Notes: generated by a model from the sequence alone, not told the origin. DNA of 8,547 nucleotides from Lachnospiraceae bacterium (GCA_900770325.1 CAAGKE010000167.1:1-8547), one strand, 5' to 3'. Counted from the stretch's first letter, positions 1-6,932 are shown. A program made the numbers and translations.

Positions 1-471
1 ACGTGCTTTCATACCAGAGGAATAATTCTTAATGGGAGAATCCAGGAAATTTCCCAAATCAGCAAACTCTACGATTTCATCAAAATGCTCCTCCATAAAT
101 CCCCTGGAATGTCCCAGCACGGCTCCATTCAAAAAAATATTCTCCCGCGCTGTCAACTCCTGATCAAACCCCGCTCCAAGTTCAATCAAAGGAGCTATTT
201 TCCCCCTGACTTTTACCTTTCCGGTATATGGCTTTAAAATACCGGCAACCGTCTTTAACAACGTAGATTTTCCTGAACCATTCGTCCCGATCAACCCCCA
301 GGCCTCACCCTTTTTCACATGTAAAGAAACGTCCTTTAATGCAAAAAACTCCTGAAACATCAGCTCATGTTTTGCCATCTTAATAGCATATTCCTTTAGA
401 TTATTTACCTTTTCATTTGCCAAATTAAATCTTATGGTAACATGATCTGCATCAATGATATTCTTAGCCAT
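1..471 (-). CDS. ABC transporter ATP-binding protein, polysaccharide/teichoic acid export (TagH-like), C-terminus outside the window
   Basis: This is the nucleotide-binding subunit that powers export of a lipid-linked polyol-phosphate or polysaccharide polymer through the permease encoded just upstream. The first 157 residues are visible and the frame stays open to base 1. After a leader of about 40 residues (ending in a segment like that of TagH/Wzt-type exporters, before ALKDVSLHVKKGE) comes the Walker A motif GTNGSGKST at residues 62-70. The exporter-type block IELGAGFDQELTARENI follows at 96-112, and the start of the ABC signature, NYSSGMKAR, at 149-157. Walker B lies beyond the edge. The ATG at 471-469 has an AAAGGG Shine-Dalgarno, and the permease stop is only 11 bases upstream, so the two genes are co-transcribed. 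Whether a C-terminal polymer-binding domain (as in Wzt) or a TagH-type extension follows cannot be seen, so the cargo is inferred from context. Confidence 0.93.
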   Translation of the reverse strand, partial: MAKNIIDADHVTIRFNLANEKVNNLKEYAIKMAKHELMFQEFFALKDVSLHVKKGEAWGLIGTNGSGKSTLLKTVAGILKPYTGKVKVRGKIAPLIELGAGFDQELTARENIFLNGAVLGHSRGFMEEHFDEIVEFADLGNFLDSPIKNYSSGMKAR

Positions 472-482
472 CTTTTCCCTTT

Positions 483-1271
483 CTATATATAAAGAATAAA
501 TTTATCTTTTGAACGCTGGAAAGACCAGACACCGATCAGCAACATTACAAACGCCCAGATCCAACCACCCCAAAAAATACGGGGACCGGGAATTTTTCCG
601 TTTAGTACCATATCACGAAACTGTGCCACATAATAATATAACGGATTAAATGCCTTAATCAAAAACTGAATCGCAACTGGGAGCTGTTCAATAGGATAAA
701 AAATCGGAGTCAAGTACATCCATGCTGTGGTAATTGCCTTATATATATACTGGATATCACGAAAAAATACATTTAACTGTGCCAGCAAAAATCCCAGACC
801 ACAGCAGAAAATATAAATCTGAATGATCACGAGCGGAATCATGAGCATTTCCCAATAAAACGGGGATCTGGTGGCCAGCATAACGAGCAGTAAAGCACCC
901 ATCGAAAACACCGTGTCCACCATACAGCTAGTCACTTTGGCCAACGTAAAGATATATTTGGGTACATAGGTTTTCTTTAGCAACGCAGCATTTCCTGTTA
1001 CTGATTTCATGGCACTATTAGTACTGGCTGTAGTAAAATCAAACAAAAGGCGTCCAATCAGCAAATACACCGGATAATTTTCAATATTTCGCTGAAACAT
1101 TGCCGAAAAAACCAGAGTCATAACAATCATAATCAATAGTGGATTCAGAATGCTCCATACGTATCCCAAAAAACTTCTGCGATACTTTAGCTTTAAATCT
1201 CTTCCCACTAATTCCTTAATTAAATCCTTATATTTAAACAGAGTCTTTATTCTGTATTGAAATAAACTCAT
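483..1271 (-). CDS. ABC-2 type polysaccharide/teichoic acid export permease (TagG/RgpC-like)
   Basis: This is the membrane subunit of an ABC exporter for wall teichoic acid or a related lipid-linked surface polymer. From the ATG at 1271 it has 262 residues, a usual length for the family. An amphipathic cytoplasmic N-terminus (about 1-33, with the conserved type of segment RDLKLKYRRSFLGYVWSILN at 24-43) is followed by about six hydrophobic segments near 36-59, 67-83, 106-133, 140-168, 178-195 and 232-250. The stretch NAALLKKTYVPKYIF (94-108) is typical of the TagG/RgpC/Wzm group. The frame is open 13 codons further up to a TTG at 1310, but GGAGGA five bases before the ATG decides for 1271. That leaves a 20-base gap from the preceding DUF6273 gene and an 11-base gap to the ATPase gene. 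TagG versus another polysaccharide exporter is not decidable from sequence alone; the tar genes next door favour a teichoic-acid-like cargo. Confidence 0.92.
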   Translation of the reverse strand: MSLFQYRIKTLFKYKDLIKELVGRDLKLKYRRSFLGYVWSILNPLLIMIVMTLVFSAMFQRNIENYPVYLLIGRLLFDFTTASTNSAMKSVTGNAALLKKTYVPKYIFTLAKVTSCMVDTVFSMGALLLVMLATRSPFYWEMLMIPLVIIQIYIFCCGLGFLLAQLNVFFRDIQYIYKAITTAWMYLTPIFYPIEQLPVAIQFLIKAFNPLYYYVAQFRDMVLNGKIPGPRIFWGGWIWAFVMLLIGVWSFQRSKDKFILYI

Positions 1272-1276
1272 TTCTA

Positions 1277-1282
1277 TCCTCC
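1277..1282 (-). promoter_or_regulatory. Shine-Dalgarno GGAGGA deciding the permease start
   Basis: GGAGGA ends five bases before the ATG at 1271-1269. It supports a 262-residue permease over a 275-residue reading from the TTG at 1310, which would overlap the previous gene and add a non-conserved hydrophilic leader. Confidence 0.8.
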
Positions 1283-1291
1283 AGACATTCT

Positions 1292-2341
1292 CTACCTGAT
1301 TGATACACAAATAACCGGGCAGGTATAAAGATTAGGGCTGTTTACGGGATAACCATAATCCATAATCCGTGGCCGCACAGATAAATATACTGCCGTATCT
1401 TCGCTGTTACCCGGTGTACGCAGCCAAAAAGCAACTTTAAGATTTTTCAGAATATCCTGATACTGTTCCGCTTCTTTTTCACTAAGTAAGAATATTTTAT
1501 CCTGAGTATCATTCCCCCCAGAAGTGCCATATGCATCATTTCCCTCATTCGATATATCTGTAAGCAAAATTCTGTCCTGATCTTTTTCCGAAAAGAAACC
1601 AGTTAAGAACTCGCTATTTAACCACTCTCTCAGAGAGCAGTTCTCCCAGGTCACCGGTTCCTGCTTCTCATGATACGGCCGATAACATAACTCTTTCACG
1701 CTACTCACTTGATTCAAAATCAATTTTATACGATCATCCTGTTTTTCCAGTACATACCACTGGTAATCTCCAAACTCTACCAATTCACCTTCCTTTGCTT
1801 CCTTTAGAGAAGGCAACTTTGTCTTGGAAGAAGTTTCCACCCTCATCATAATCTTCGTCCAAACAACATTCCACTGGGGAGACAAAAAAAATATCACCAG
1901 CACAAACACTGCTGCCAGGCACGTGACGCCCTTTCCCGCCCTTTTCATTTTCCTCTTTTTACGAAGCTGCTCTTCCTGATGTCGGCACTTCTGTACTTGT
2001 TGTTCAGAATCCTGATATTCACGGATTTCAAGAAACATTTTCTCTGCCTTTTCATATCCTTTTGCAGATTTAGCTTCTCTTTTTTGCTCCAGAGCTCTCT
2101 GATACTGATATTCTTTCGCTTCTTCCTTCGTTTTCCCTGCCAGTTCCCGGCACTTTTCTGCCAACTGAGGAGCATCCAGGTAATCTCCCACCTCATCAAA
2201 CATTTCCGCTGCCTTTAAATAATTCTCTTCCTTAAAAGCAAACTGGACAATTAGCTGATCCATCTCCATTTTCCGGATTGCTTTCGCATACAAAGATTCC
2301 TGAGATTCATACACAATTGATGATTTTTTATTATCTGCCAT
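1292..2341 (-). CDS. Single-pass membrane protein with helical repeats and an extracytoplasmic DUF6273 domain
   Basis: The function is unknown. The 349-residue protein has three parts. Residues about 38-125 hold two copies of a 30-residue helical, TPR-like repeat: one contains YLKAAEMFDEVGDYLDAPQL (41-60), the other KGYEKAEKMFLEIREYQDSE (94-113). They are joined by a charged, probably coiled-coil linker (70-93) and followed by a very basic stretch (122-137). One hydrophobic segment (about 138-155) is the only membrane span, and the positive-inside rule puts the repeats in the cytoplasm. Residues about 183-349 match the DUF6273 pattern by eye: VEFGDYQWYVLEK (188-200), the TWENCSLREWLNSEF segment (231-245), YGTSGGNDTQDKIFLLS (271-287) and WLRTPG (306-311). 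It is the first gene after a strong promoter and lies 20 bases before the exporter permease, so it is probably co-expressed with the exporter. No strong Shine-Dalgarno precedes the ATG; AGAAG lies about eight bases upstream and AAAGGA is further away. A sensory, scaffolding or polymer-binding role is only a guess. Confidence 0.85.
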   Translation of the reverse strand: MADNKKSSIVYESQESLYAKAIRKMEMDQLIVQFAFKEENYLKAAEMFDEVGDYLDAPQLAEKCRELAGKTKEEAKEYQYQRALEQKREAKSAKGYEKAEKMFLEIREYQDSEQQVQKCRHQEEQLRKKRKMKRAGKGVTCLAAVFVLVIFFLSPQWNVVWTKIMMRVETSSKTKLPSLKEAKEGELVEFGDYQWYVLEKQDDRIKLILNQVSSVKELCYRPYHEKQEPVTWENCSLREWLNSEFLTGFFSEKDQDRILLTDISNEGNDAYGTSGGNDTQDKIFLLSEKEAEQYQDILKNLKVAFWLRTPGNSEDTAVYLSVRPRIMDYGYPVNSPNLYTCPVICVSIR

Positions 2342-2484
2342 AGTCGTTTCTTCTGCTATCCTTTATAATATAATAAAAAGACTTACACACTTATTTTTAC
2401 GTCAGTTGCAAGATACCTGCAAGCCACTACATATTTTATATCATCGACTCCAGTATCATAATATATCCCCCCATAATAATTGTA

Positions 2485-2513
2485 ATTCTAGCATAATGCT
2501 CTGTCATTTTCAA
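2485..2513 (-). promoter_or_regulatory. Sigma-A-type promoter with extended -10 for the DUF6273/exporter unit
   Basis: On the minus strand TTGAAA (2513-2508; one mismatch to TTGACA) is separated by exactly 17 bases from TAGAAT (2490-2485; one mismatch to TATAAT). TGC directly before the -10 makes the extended form TGnTATAAT. Transcription would start near 2478, leaving a leader of about 137 bases before the ATG at 2341. It is the best promoter match seen in the window, and its position right after a hairpin fits a new transcription unit. Confidence 0.72.
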
Positions 2514-2591
2514 GTTTCTTCCTAATGCTCTAAAATCTTATTCTATCTCCGGGATTTCCACGTCTTCTGCACGAAAACACTCCGCGGAACA

Positions 2592-2621
2592 GTAACACAC
2601 AAACAGTAACGTTTCCGTTAC
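2592..2621 (-). terminator. Possible weak terminator hairpin after the second TagF-like gene
   Basis: Directly after the stop codon (2627-2625) the minus strand reads GTAACG-GAAA-CGTTAC (2621-2606), a perfect 6-bp stem closed by a GNRA tetraloop. It is followed by the U-rich but interrupted TGTTTGTGTGTT. The stem is short and not GC-rich and the tract is not pure U, so termination may be partial. Position between two units and ahead of a promoter supports the call. Confidence 0.42.
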
Positions 2622-2624
2622 GGT

Positions 2625-3803
2625 TCAGGTAAGCAGTGAAAGTATCCGCTCCGTGGCATGCCCGTCGCAGGCGCTCATAAACTTTTCCCGGAAATCTGCT
2701 ACCTTCTGCCGGTCAAACCGTTCCTCAAGATGAGCCAGATAATCAATTACCTCCCCGGTAGTCCTTACCACCGGACCCGGAGTCATTTCTTCATAGGGAT
2801 AATAGAAGCCCCTCCAGTCATAATAATCCTCCAGGTCATAAGCCAGAAAGATCATAGGCCGCTCAAACAGGGAGTATTCAAAGATCAGCGAGGAGTAATC
2901 CGAGATGCACACATCGCTTATCATCAGCAATTCCTCGATCTCCATCTCCTCCGTCACATCCCTGGCATATCCCTTACACCCTTCCGGAATCTGAGGGCGC
3001 TTTTTTACAAAGGGATGATGCTTGCAGAGAAAGATCCATTCATCTCCCAGTTCCTGTCCCATTTTTTCAAAATCCAGCACATCCGGTGAAACCGCATCCG
3101 CCACTCTGCCCCGGAAAGTAGGGGCATACAGGGCGATCCTTTTTCCTCTGCTCTCCGGCATGAGCTGCCACAGCTTTTCATAAGCTGCCTGATGCCGCTC
3201 CGGCTGATAAAAAACATCGGTCCTGCTGATGCCAAGGGGCAGGATCCGGTCTTTTTCCTGCTCCATATGGAAGGCCTCCGCATAGGCCCAGACCACCTCC
3301 GGACTGCTGACCGTTACGTAAGAAAAATTCCGGTGCACCGGAAAGCGTTCCAGATCACTCCTGCCGGACCCAAACTTTTTATCCACAATACTGTATCCGA
3401 ACTTTTTAAATGCACCGCAGGCATGCCAGGTCTGAATCACTTTTGTTTCCGGCCGCAGAGGAAGGCTGCTGATCAGATAGGAAGAATCATTGATAAAAAT
3501 GTACTCTGCCACAGCCAGTTCTTCTATAGCCGCAAGACAGTTCTTCCGCACCTGTGTCCGTCCCGTCATCCCTTCCCGGATACAGCAGACCGAAAGCTGA
3601 TACTGCTTCTGTTCTTCCAGCTTCTGATAAAGAAGCTGAAAGCTGTCTGTCAGCTCCGGCATCCGGATCTCCAGAAATACGATTTTATTTTTTTCTACCG
3701 GCTTCACCGCGCATTTCCTGTATCTGGAGGGATACAGGTAATGCAGCGTCCAGGTTTTATACAGATTACGGACTATCATCCGTCCGCTTTTTCCAATTCC
3801 CAT
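2625..3803 (-). CDS. TagF-family CDP-polyol phosphotransferase (second paralog)
   Basis: This membrane-associated enzyme of the CDP-glycerol glycerophosphotransferase family (PF04464) moves a polyol phosphate from a CDP-polyol to a lipid-linked acceptor at the cytoplasmic face. From the ATG at 3803 it has 392 residues, the size of single-domain TagB/TarF primases rather than TagF (about 720) or TarL (about 560). Visible marks in this numbering are WHACGAFKKFGY (126-137, His127), APTFRG (227-232), KHHPF (261-265, His263), SDYSSLIFEY (301-310), RGFY (331-334) and CDGHATER (379-386). The two histidines correspond to the catalytic pair known for TagF. It follows TarJ by five bases, so CDP-ribitol from TarI/TarJ is the likely donor, though CDP-glycerol cannot be excluded. 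No glycerol-phosphate cytidylyltransferase gene is seen here. A GTG at 3830 would add nine residues. It could be primase or polymerase; sequence alone does not settle this. Confidence 0.9.
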   Translation of the reverse strand: MGIGKSGRMIVRNLYKTWTLHYLYPSRYRKCAVKPVEKNKIVFLEIRMPELTDSFQLLYQKLEEQKQYQLSVCCIREGMTGRTQVRKNCLAAIEELAVAEYIFINDSSYLISSLPLRPETKVIQTWHACGAFKKFGYSIVDKKFGSGRSDLERFPVHRNFSYVTVSSPEVVWAYAEAFHMEQEKDRILPLGISRTDVFYQPERHQAAYEKLWQLMPESRGKRIALYAPTFRGRVADAVSPDVLDFEKMGQELGDEWIFLCKHHPFVKKRPQIPEGCKGYARDVTEEMEIEELLMISDVCISDYSSLIFEYSLFERPMIFLAYDLEDYYDWRGFYYPYEEMTPGPVVRTTGEVIDYLAHLEERFDRQKVADFREKFMSACDGHATERILSLLT

Positions 3804-3808
3804 CCGCT

Positions 3809-3814
3809 TCACCT
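3809..3814 (-). promoter_or_regulatory. Shine-Dalgarno AGGTGA overlapping the tarJ stop
   Basis: AGGTGA (3814-3809) contains the TGA stop of tarJ and sits five bases before the ATG at 3803. This arrangement suggests translational coupling, and it favours 3803 over the GTG at 3830, which has no comparable site before it. Confidence 0.68.
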
Positions 3815-4843
3815 GCTTTCCGTATCCCACACCATAATCGTCTTGCCCATGATTTTATGAATATCCATTTCAAATGCCTCTTCCATATCCCGAATCCCCC
3901 GCACCGGCACCACTCCGCCGATCAGTTTTTCCAGATAGGAAGTAAGCTTTGGCTGCTTTTCATAAAGCTCCAGCAATCCCACAAAATCCTGTCTGCCGCT
4001 GCGGCTGGTTCCCAGGATACGCAGTCCCTTTTCCAGTACCATCCGGGTATTGATGGGCACCGGATTTTCTGAAACGCCCAAAATAGCTATGGTTCCCTCC
4101 GGCCGGATACGATCAATGATCTGGTTGATCGCCTGGCCGGAGGCATTACCACCCACACACTCAAAACCGTGATCGATACTCAGCCCTTCCGGTATCCCGG
4201 ACACAAGATATACCTCGTCCGCAAAGGAAAAATCATTCAGTTTATTTTCCGTCACTCCAAAAACACAGACCCGGCACCGTGGAAAACGGGCTTTTAAGAG
4301 AAGTGACGTAATGTATCCCATGTTTCCGTCTCCCCATACCCCTATGGTCTCCCGCCGGCTGTGAGCCGTCCGGTCAAACCTGGAAATGGCATGGTAGCAC
4401 ACCGTTACCATCTCGGTAAAAGCTGCCACCAGATCGTTCATCCCTTCCGGCAGACGCAGCAGACGATCCGGTACAGTGACTACATATTCCTGCATCAGCC
4501 CGTTCATACTGCTTCCCCGAAAAAGACTGGAACGCAGATAATTCTCCGCAATCACCTCATCCTGCTCACAGGGGGTATTGGGAATCAGGATCACCTTATC
4601 GCCCTGGGCAAAGGTCCCGGTGGGATCATAAACCACACGGCCAACGCCTTCATGAATCAGAGCCATGGGCAGCTTCTGTCTCAGGATATCCTCGGAACGC
4701 TTTCCCTGATAATAGCGCTGATCCGCATTGCAGATAGACAGACAGCAGGGCCTCACCAGCACATGCTCCTCATCCAGGGAAATGTCCTCAAACGCCACCT
4801 CGAACTGCCGGGGCCGCACCAGCTGATAAACTGTATTTAGCAT
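3809..4843 (-). CDS. tarJ: Ribulose-5-phosphate reductase TarJ
   Basis: This zinc-dependent medium-chain dehydrogenase reduces D-ribulose 5-phosphate to D-ribitol 5-phosphate with NADPH, the first committed step to CDP-ribitol. It has 344 residues, the family size. The N-terminal catalytic domain carries the expected zinc ligands Cys38 (in LSICNADQRYY, 35-45), His64-Glu65 (LIHEGVG) and probably Glu144 (FTEMVTV). The Rossmann part has WGDGNMGYITSLLL (170-183) and the segment FECVGG (227-232). LPMALIHEGVG, IPNTP, IAENYLRSS, SIDHGFECVGG and LEKGLRILGTSRSG closely follow TarJ of Staphylococcus and pneumococcus as I know them, which separates it from generic alcohol dehydrogenases. The ATG at 4843 sits one base after the tarI stop, with a strong GGAGGA Shine-Dalgarno inside the end of tarI, indicating coupled translation. 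TarI and TarJ are known to act as a pair. Confidence 0.94.
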   Translation of the reverse strand: MLNTVYQLVRPRQFEVAFEDISLDEEHVLVRPCCLSICNADQRYYQGKRSEDILRQKLPMALIHEGVGRVVYDPTGTFAQGDKVILIPNTPCEQDEVIAENYLRSSLFRGSSMNGLMQEYVVTVPDRLLRLPEGMNDLVAAFTEMVTVCYHAISRFDRTAHSRRETIGVWGDGNMGYITSLLLKARFPRCRVCVFGVTENKLNDFSFADEVYLVSGIPEGLSIDHGFECVGGNASGQAINQIIDRIRPEGTIAILGVSENPVPINTRMVLEKGLRILGTSRSGRQDFVGLLELYEKQPKLTSYLEKLIGGVVPVRGIRDMEEAFEMDIHKIMGKTIMVWDTESR

Positions 4844-4844
4844 T

Positions 4845-5579
4845 CTACTCCTCCTGCTGTATCTCCTCCGGGCTCATACCCAGCAATGATTTCGCCACCG
4901 TCATGTCGTAGGGATAGGTGATTTTAATATTGAATACTTCCCCCTGCACCAGATGCACATGCTCACCCTTCAGCACCATGATCTTACAGGCATCCGTCAG
5001 GATACCCTTCTCTTCTTCGCTGAGAGACTCATACCGTTCCTTCAGACGCTTTGCCCGAAAAGACTGGGGAGTCTGCCCCTGATACATATATTTCCGGTTG
5101 GGGATATCCGTGATCCGGTCTCCGTCCGTACTCTCCACTATGGTATCCGTGGCCGGGATCACCGTATCACAGGCACCGTATTCACCGGCATATTTTATAT
5201 TTTCTGCCAGAATACGGTGTGTAACAAAAGGACGGACCGAATCGTGGGTCACGATCACCGTATCCTCCTCCAGCCCATCCGTCTCTTCAATATAGCGGAT
5301 CGCATTCATGATCGTTTCATTTCTGGTCTCTCCGCCGCTTATCACCACGATATTTTCCCGGTTCCCGATATATTTTTTCACAATATCCTGTGTATAGCTG
5401 ACCCAGGCTCTTGGTGCCAGCACCAGGATCTTCTCAAATCCGGGATGAATCACAAATTTCTCGATTGTATGAATAATCACCGGTTTTTTCCCAAGCTCCA
5501 GAAACTGTTTGGGTTTTTCCATATTTCCCATCCGGGAACCAATGCCTCCCGCCAGGATCACACCGTATACACTGCTCAT
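4845..5579 (-). CDS. tarI: Ribitol-5-phosphate cytidylyltransferase TarI
   Basis: This soluble enzyme couples D-ribitol 5-phosphate with CTP to give CDP-ribitol and pyrophosphate. It has 244 residues and belongs to the IspD-like nucleotidyltransferase family. It shows the nucleotide-binding loop LAGGIGSRMG (9-18) with KPKQF (22-26), THDSVRPF (111-118), DTIVESTDGDRITDIPNR (145-162), YQGQTPQSF (166-174), LTDACKI (194-200) and NIKIT (217-221). The VESTDG..ITDIPNR..YQGQTPQ.F block is close to known TarI proteins, and tarJ follows immediately. Automatic annotation may call it IspD of the isoprenoid pathway, but context and sequence argue against that. Its ATG overlaps the stop of the upstream transferase as ATGA (5579-5576), with AAGGAG and AAGGG purine runs upstream, so translation is probably coupled. 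Confidence 0.94.
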   Translation of the reverse strand: MSSVYGVILAGGIGSRMGNMEKPKQFLELGKKPVIIHTIEKFVIHPGFEKILVLAPRAWVSYTQDIVKKYIGNRENIVVISGGETRNETIMNAIRYIEETDGLEEDTVIVTHDSVRPFVTHRILAENIKYAGEYGACDTVIPATDTIVESTDGDRITDIPNRKYMYQGQTPQSFRAKRLKERYESLSEEEKGILTDACKIMVLKGEHVHLVQGEVFNIKITYPYDMTVAKSLLGMSPEEIQQEE

Positions 5580-6823
5580 TTCTTCCCTTCTCCTTCCATA
5601 TAGGCCGCTACCCGTTCAGTAGCATGCCCGTCACAGCCGCTCATATACCGCTCCATAAATATGCTAAGCCTTTTCTTTTCGCTTCCTTCCCGGTCCCCAT
5701 CCTGCAGCTTCCGGTCTTTCTGCCACAGTACATATGCTTCCTCTATGGCCTGGGGAAGCTCTTCCTCCCGCTCAATACGCTGTCCGGGGATCTCTTCTAT
5801 TTTCAGATAAAAGCCTCTCTGCTCTTCATAATGCTTCAGATCCGGAACATACAGTACCAGCGGCTTTCCAAACAGCAGATATTCGAAAATCAGGGAGGAA
5901 TAATCCGCAATCAGCACATCCGTCACCGGAAACAGCCGTTCTGTTACAATACTGCAATTATCTTTTCCATATTTTTTCATCATATGCGGATGCACCCGGG
6001 TCAGAACCAGCCATTCCTCTCCCAGAGATGCCTGAAGCCGCTTCAGATCCAGATCCAGCAGCTCCGGTTCTCCCGCTTTTCCCCGAAAGGTAGGAGCCCA
6101 CAGGGCAATTTTTTTCCCTTTTGCCTGTGGGTATGCCTGATAAAAATCCCTGCGGCAGGCTTCCTGCCAGTCCTTTTGGAAATACACATCCGTCCGGCAG
6201 ACCCCAAGGGGCCGGACACGTTCCGCAGGAAGACGCATGGCGGAAGCAAATGGCTTTACACAGCATTCTGCGCTCACCGTCACCAGGTCAATATTGCGGA
6301 ACACATTTCCATGATAATTCTTCGGAATATCATCTTCTGTATCGTAGCCGAATTTCTTGTAAGCCCCGCAGGCATGCCAGAGCTGGATCACTTTTGTTTC
6401 CGGACGCTTTTTACAGGAAGCCACCGGAAGAAAATTATCACAGATCACCACATACTCCGCCCGGGCATAATATTTCATGAACCGGAGCATATGCCGCATC
6501 ACTGCGCCAAAAGAAGCATTCTGATAGTCCAGATAAAGCTCCATGATCCGGAACCGGTCATTCTTTCTCCCGGCCATCGTATGACCGCCCCCCGGCCGTG
6601 TGCCGTTTCGCCCGTCCTCATCCTGCTTCCCGCTGCCATCTTTCTCCGTCAGATATTCATACAGGGAATCCATATTTCCGGGACGGCTGTTGTGGTGGGC
6701 ATCCGCAAATATCACCAGCCGTTTTTCCATCTTTGCCTGCCTGCAGAGAGTATAATAAAAAGGGAGCACACAGTTCTGGGCGAACATTTTACAATACTGT
6801 TTTAATGTAAATTTCAGATCCAT
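5576..6823 (-). CDS. TagF-family CDP-polyol phosphotransferase (first paralog)
   Basis: This 415-residue member of the CDP-glycerol glycerophosphotransferase family (PF04464) probably works at the inner membrane face on a lipid-linked acceptor. Marks in order: LWHACGAYKKFGY (148-160, His150), RPLGVCRTDVYF (204-215), LWAPTFRGK (241-249), RVHPH (276-280, His278), ADYSSLIFEYLLFGKP (306-321), RGFY (336-339) and GCDGHATER (397-404). His150 and His278 fit the catalytic histidine pair of TagF. There is no extra N-terminal glycosyltransferase domain. Residues about 61-90 form a hydrophilic Gly/Asp/Arg-rich insertion that the neighbouring paralog lacks. An AAGGAG Shine-Dalgarno lies nine bases before the ATG at 6823. 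The gene overlaps tarI by four bases, so its donor is probably CDP-ribitol. Which paralog primes the chain and which extends it is unknown. Upstream lies a 188-base region with a 16-bp periodic array and no convincing promoter. Confidence 0.91.
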   Translation of the reverse strand: MDLKFTLKQYCKMFAQNCVLPFYYTLCRQAKMEKRLVIFADAHHNSRPGNMDSLYEYLTEKDGSGKQDEDGRNGTRPGGGHTMAGRKNDRFRIMELYLDYQNASFGAVMRHMLRFMKYYARAEYVVICDNFLPVASCKKRPETKVIQLWHACGAYKKFGYDTEDDIPKNYHGNVFRNIDLVTVSAECCVKPFASAMRLPAERVRPLGVCRTDVYFQKDWQEACRRDFYQAYPQAKGKKIALWAPTFRGKAGEPELLDLDLKRLQASLGEEWLVLTRVHPHMMKKYGKDNCSIVTERLFPVTDVLIADYSSLIFEYLLFGKPLVLYVPDLKHYEEQRGFYLKIEEIPGQRIEREEELPQAIEEAYVLWQKDRKLQDGDREGSEKKRLSIFMERYMSGCDGHATERVAAYMEGEGKK

Positions 6824-6836
6824 CGCTGCACACTCC

Positions 6837-6932
6837 TTTATTCTGTATCATCCTGATACTGTACCATCCCGGTTCCATATCCTTCCGGTGCCATATCCTT
6901 CCGGTTCTATATCATCCTGATCCTTTACGGCT
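6837..6932. repeat. Imperfect 16-bp-period tandem array upstream of the first TagF-like gene
   Basis: The core is three 16-bp units: 6869-6884 (CCGGTTCCATATCCTT), 6885-6900 (one base different) and 6901-6916 (CCGGTTCTATATCATC). The period continues, more diverged, to both sides. The 12-mer TATCATCCTGAT occurs exactly at 6846-6857 and 6910-6921, 64 bp or four periods apart. Unit 6917-6932 resembles 6853-6868, giving an order A-B-C-D-A'-B'. On the minus strand the core reads GAAGGATATGGnACCG, so purine-rich Shine-Dalgarno-like cores recur upstream of the real ribosome site at 6839-6833. The array's left end touches that site. A protein-binding array or slippage-prone spacer is possible; no function is shown. 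Confidence 0.72.

Noticed and set aside
1272..1310. Upstream TTG start for the exporter permease.
   Set aside because: It would overlap the previous gene, while a strong GGAGGA sits correctly before the ATG at 1271.
2581..2588. Palindrome TCCGCGGA.
   Set aside because: An 8-bp palindrome is too short to support a site call by itself.
4845..5579. Reading the cytidylyltransferase as IspD of isoprenoid synthesis.
   Set aside because: Sequence blocks and the directly following tarJ fit TarI; nothing around it concerns isoprenoids.
5624..6805. Plus-strand open frame of 393 codons opposite the first TagF-like gene, and similar long plus-strand frames opposite the other genes.
   Set aside because: They lie wholly antisense to genes with clear family motifs, have no recognisable domains, and are explained by the codon bias of the minus-strand genes.
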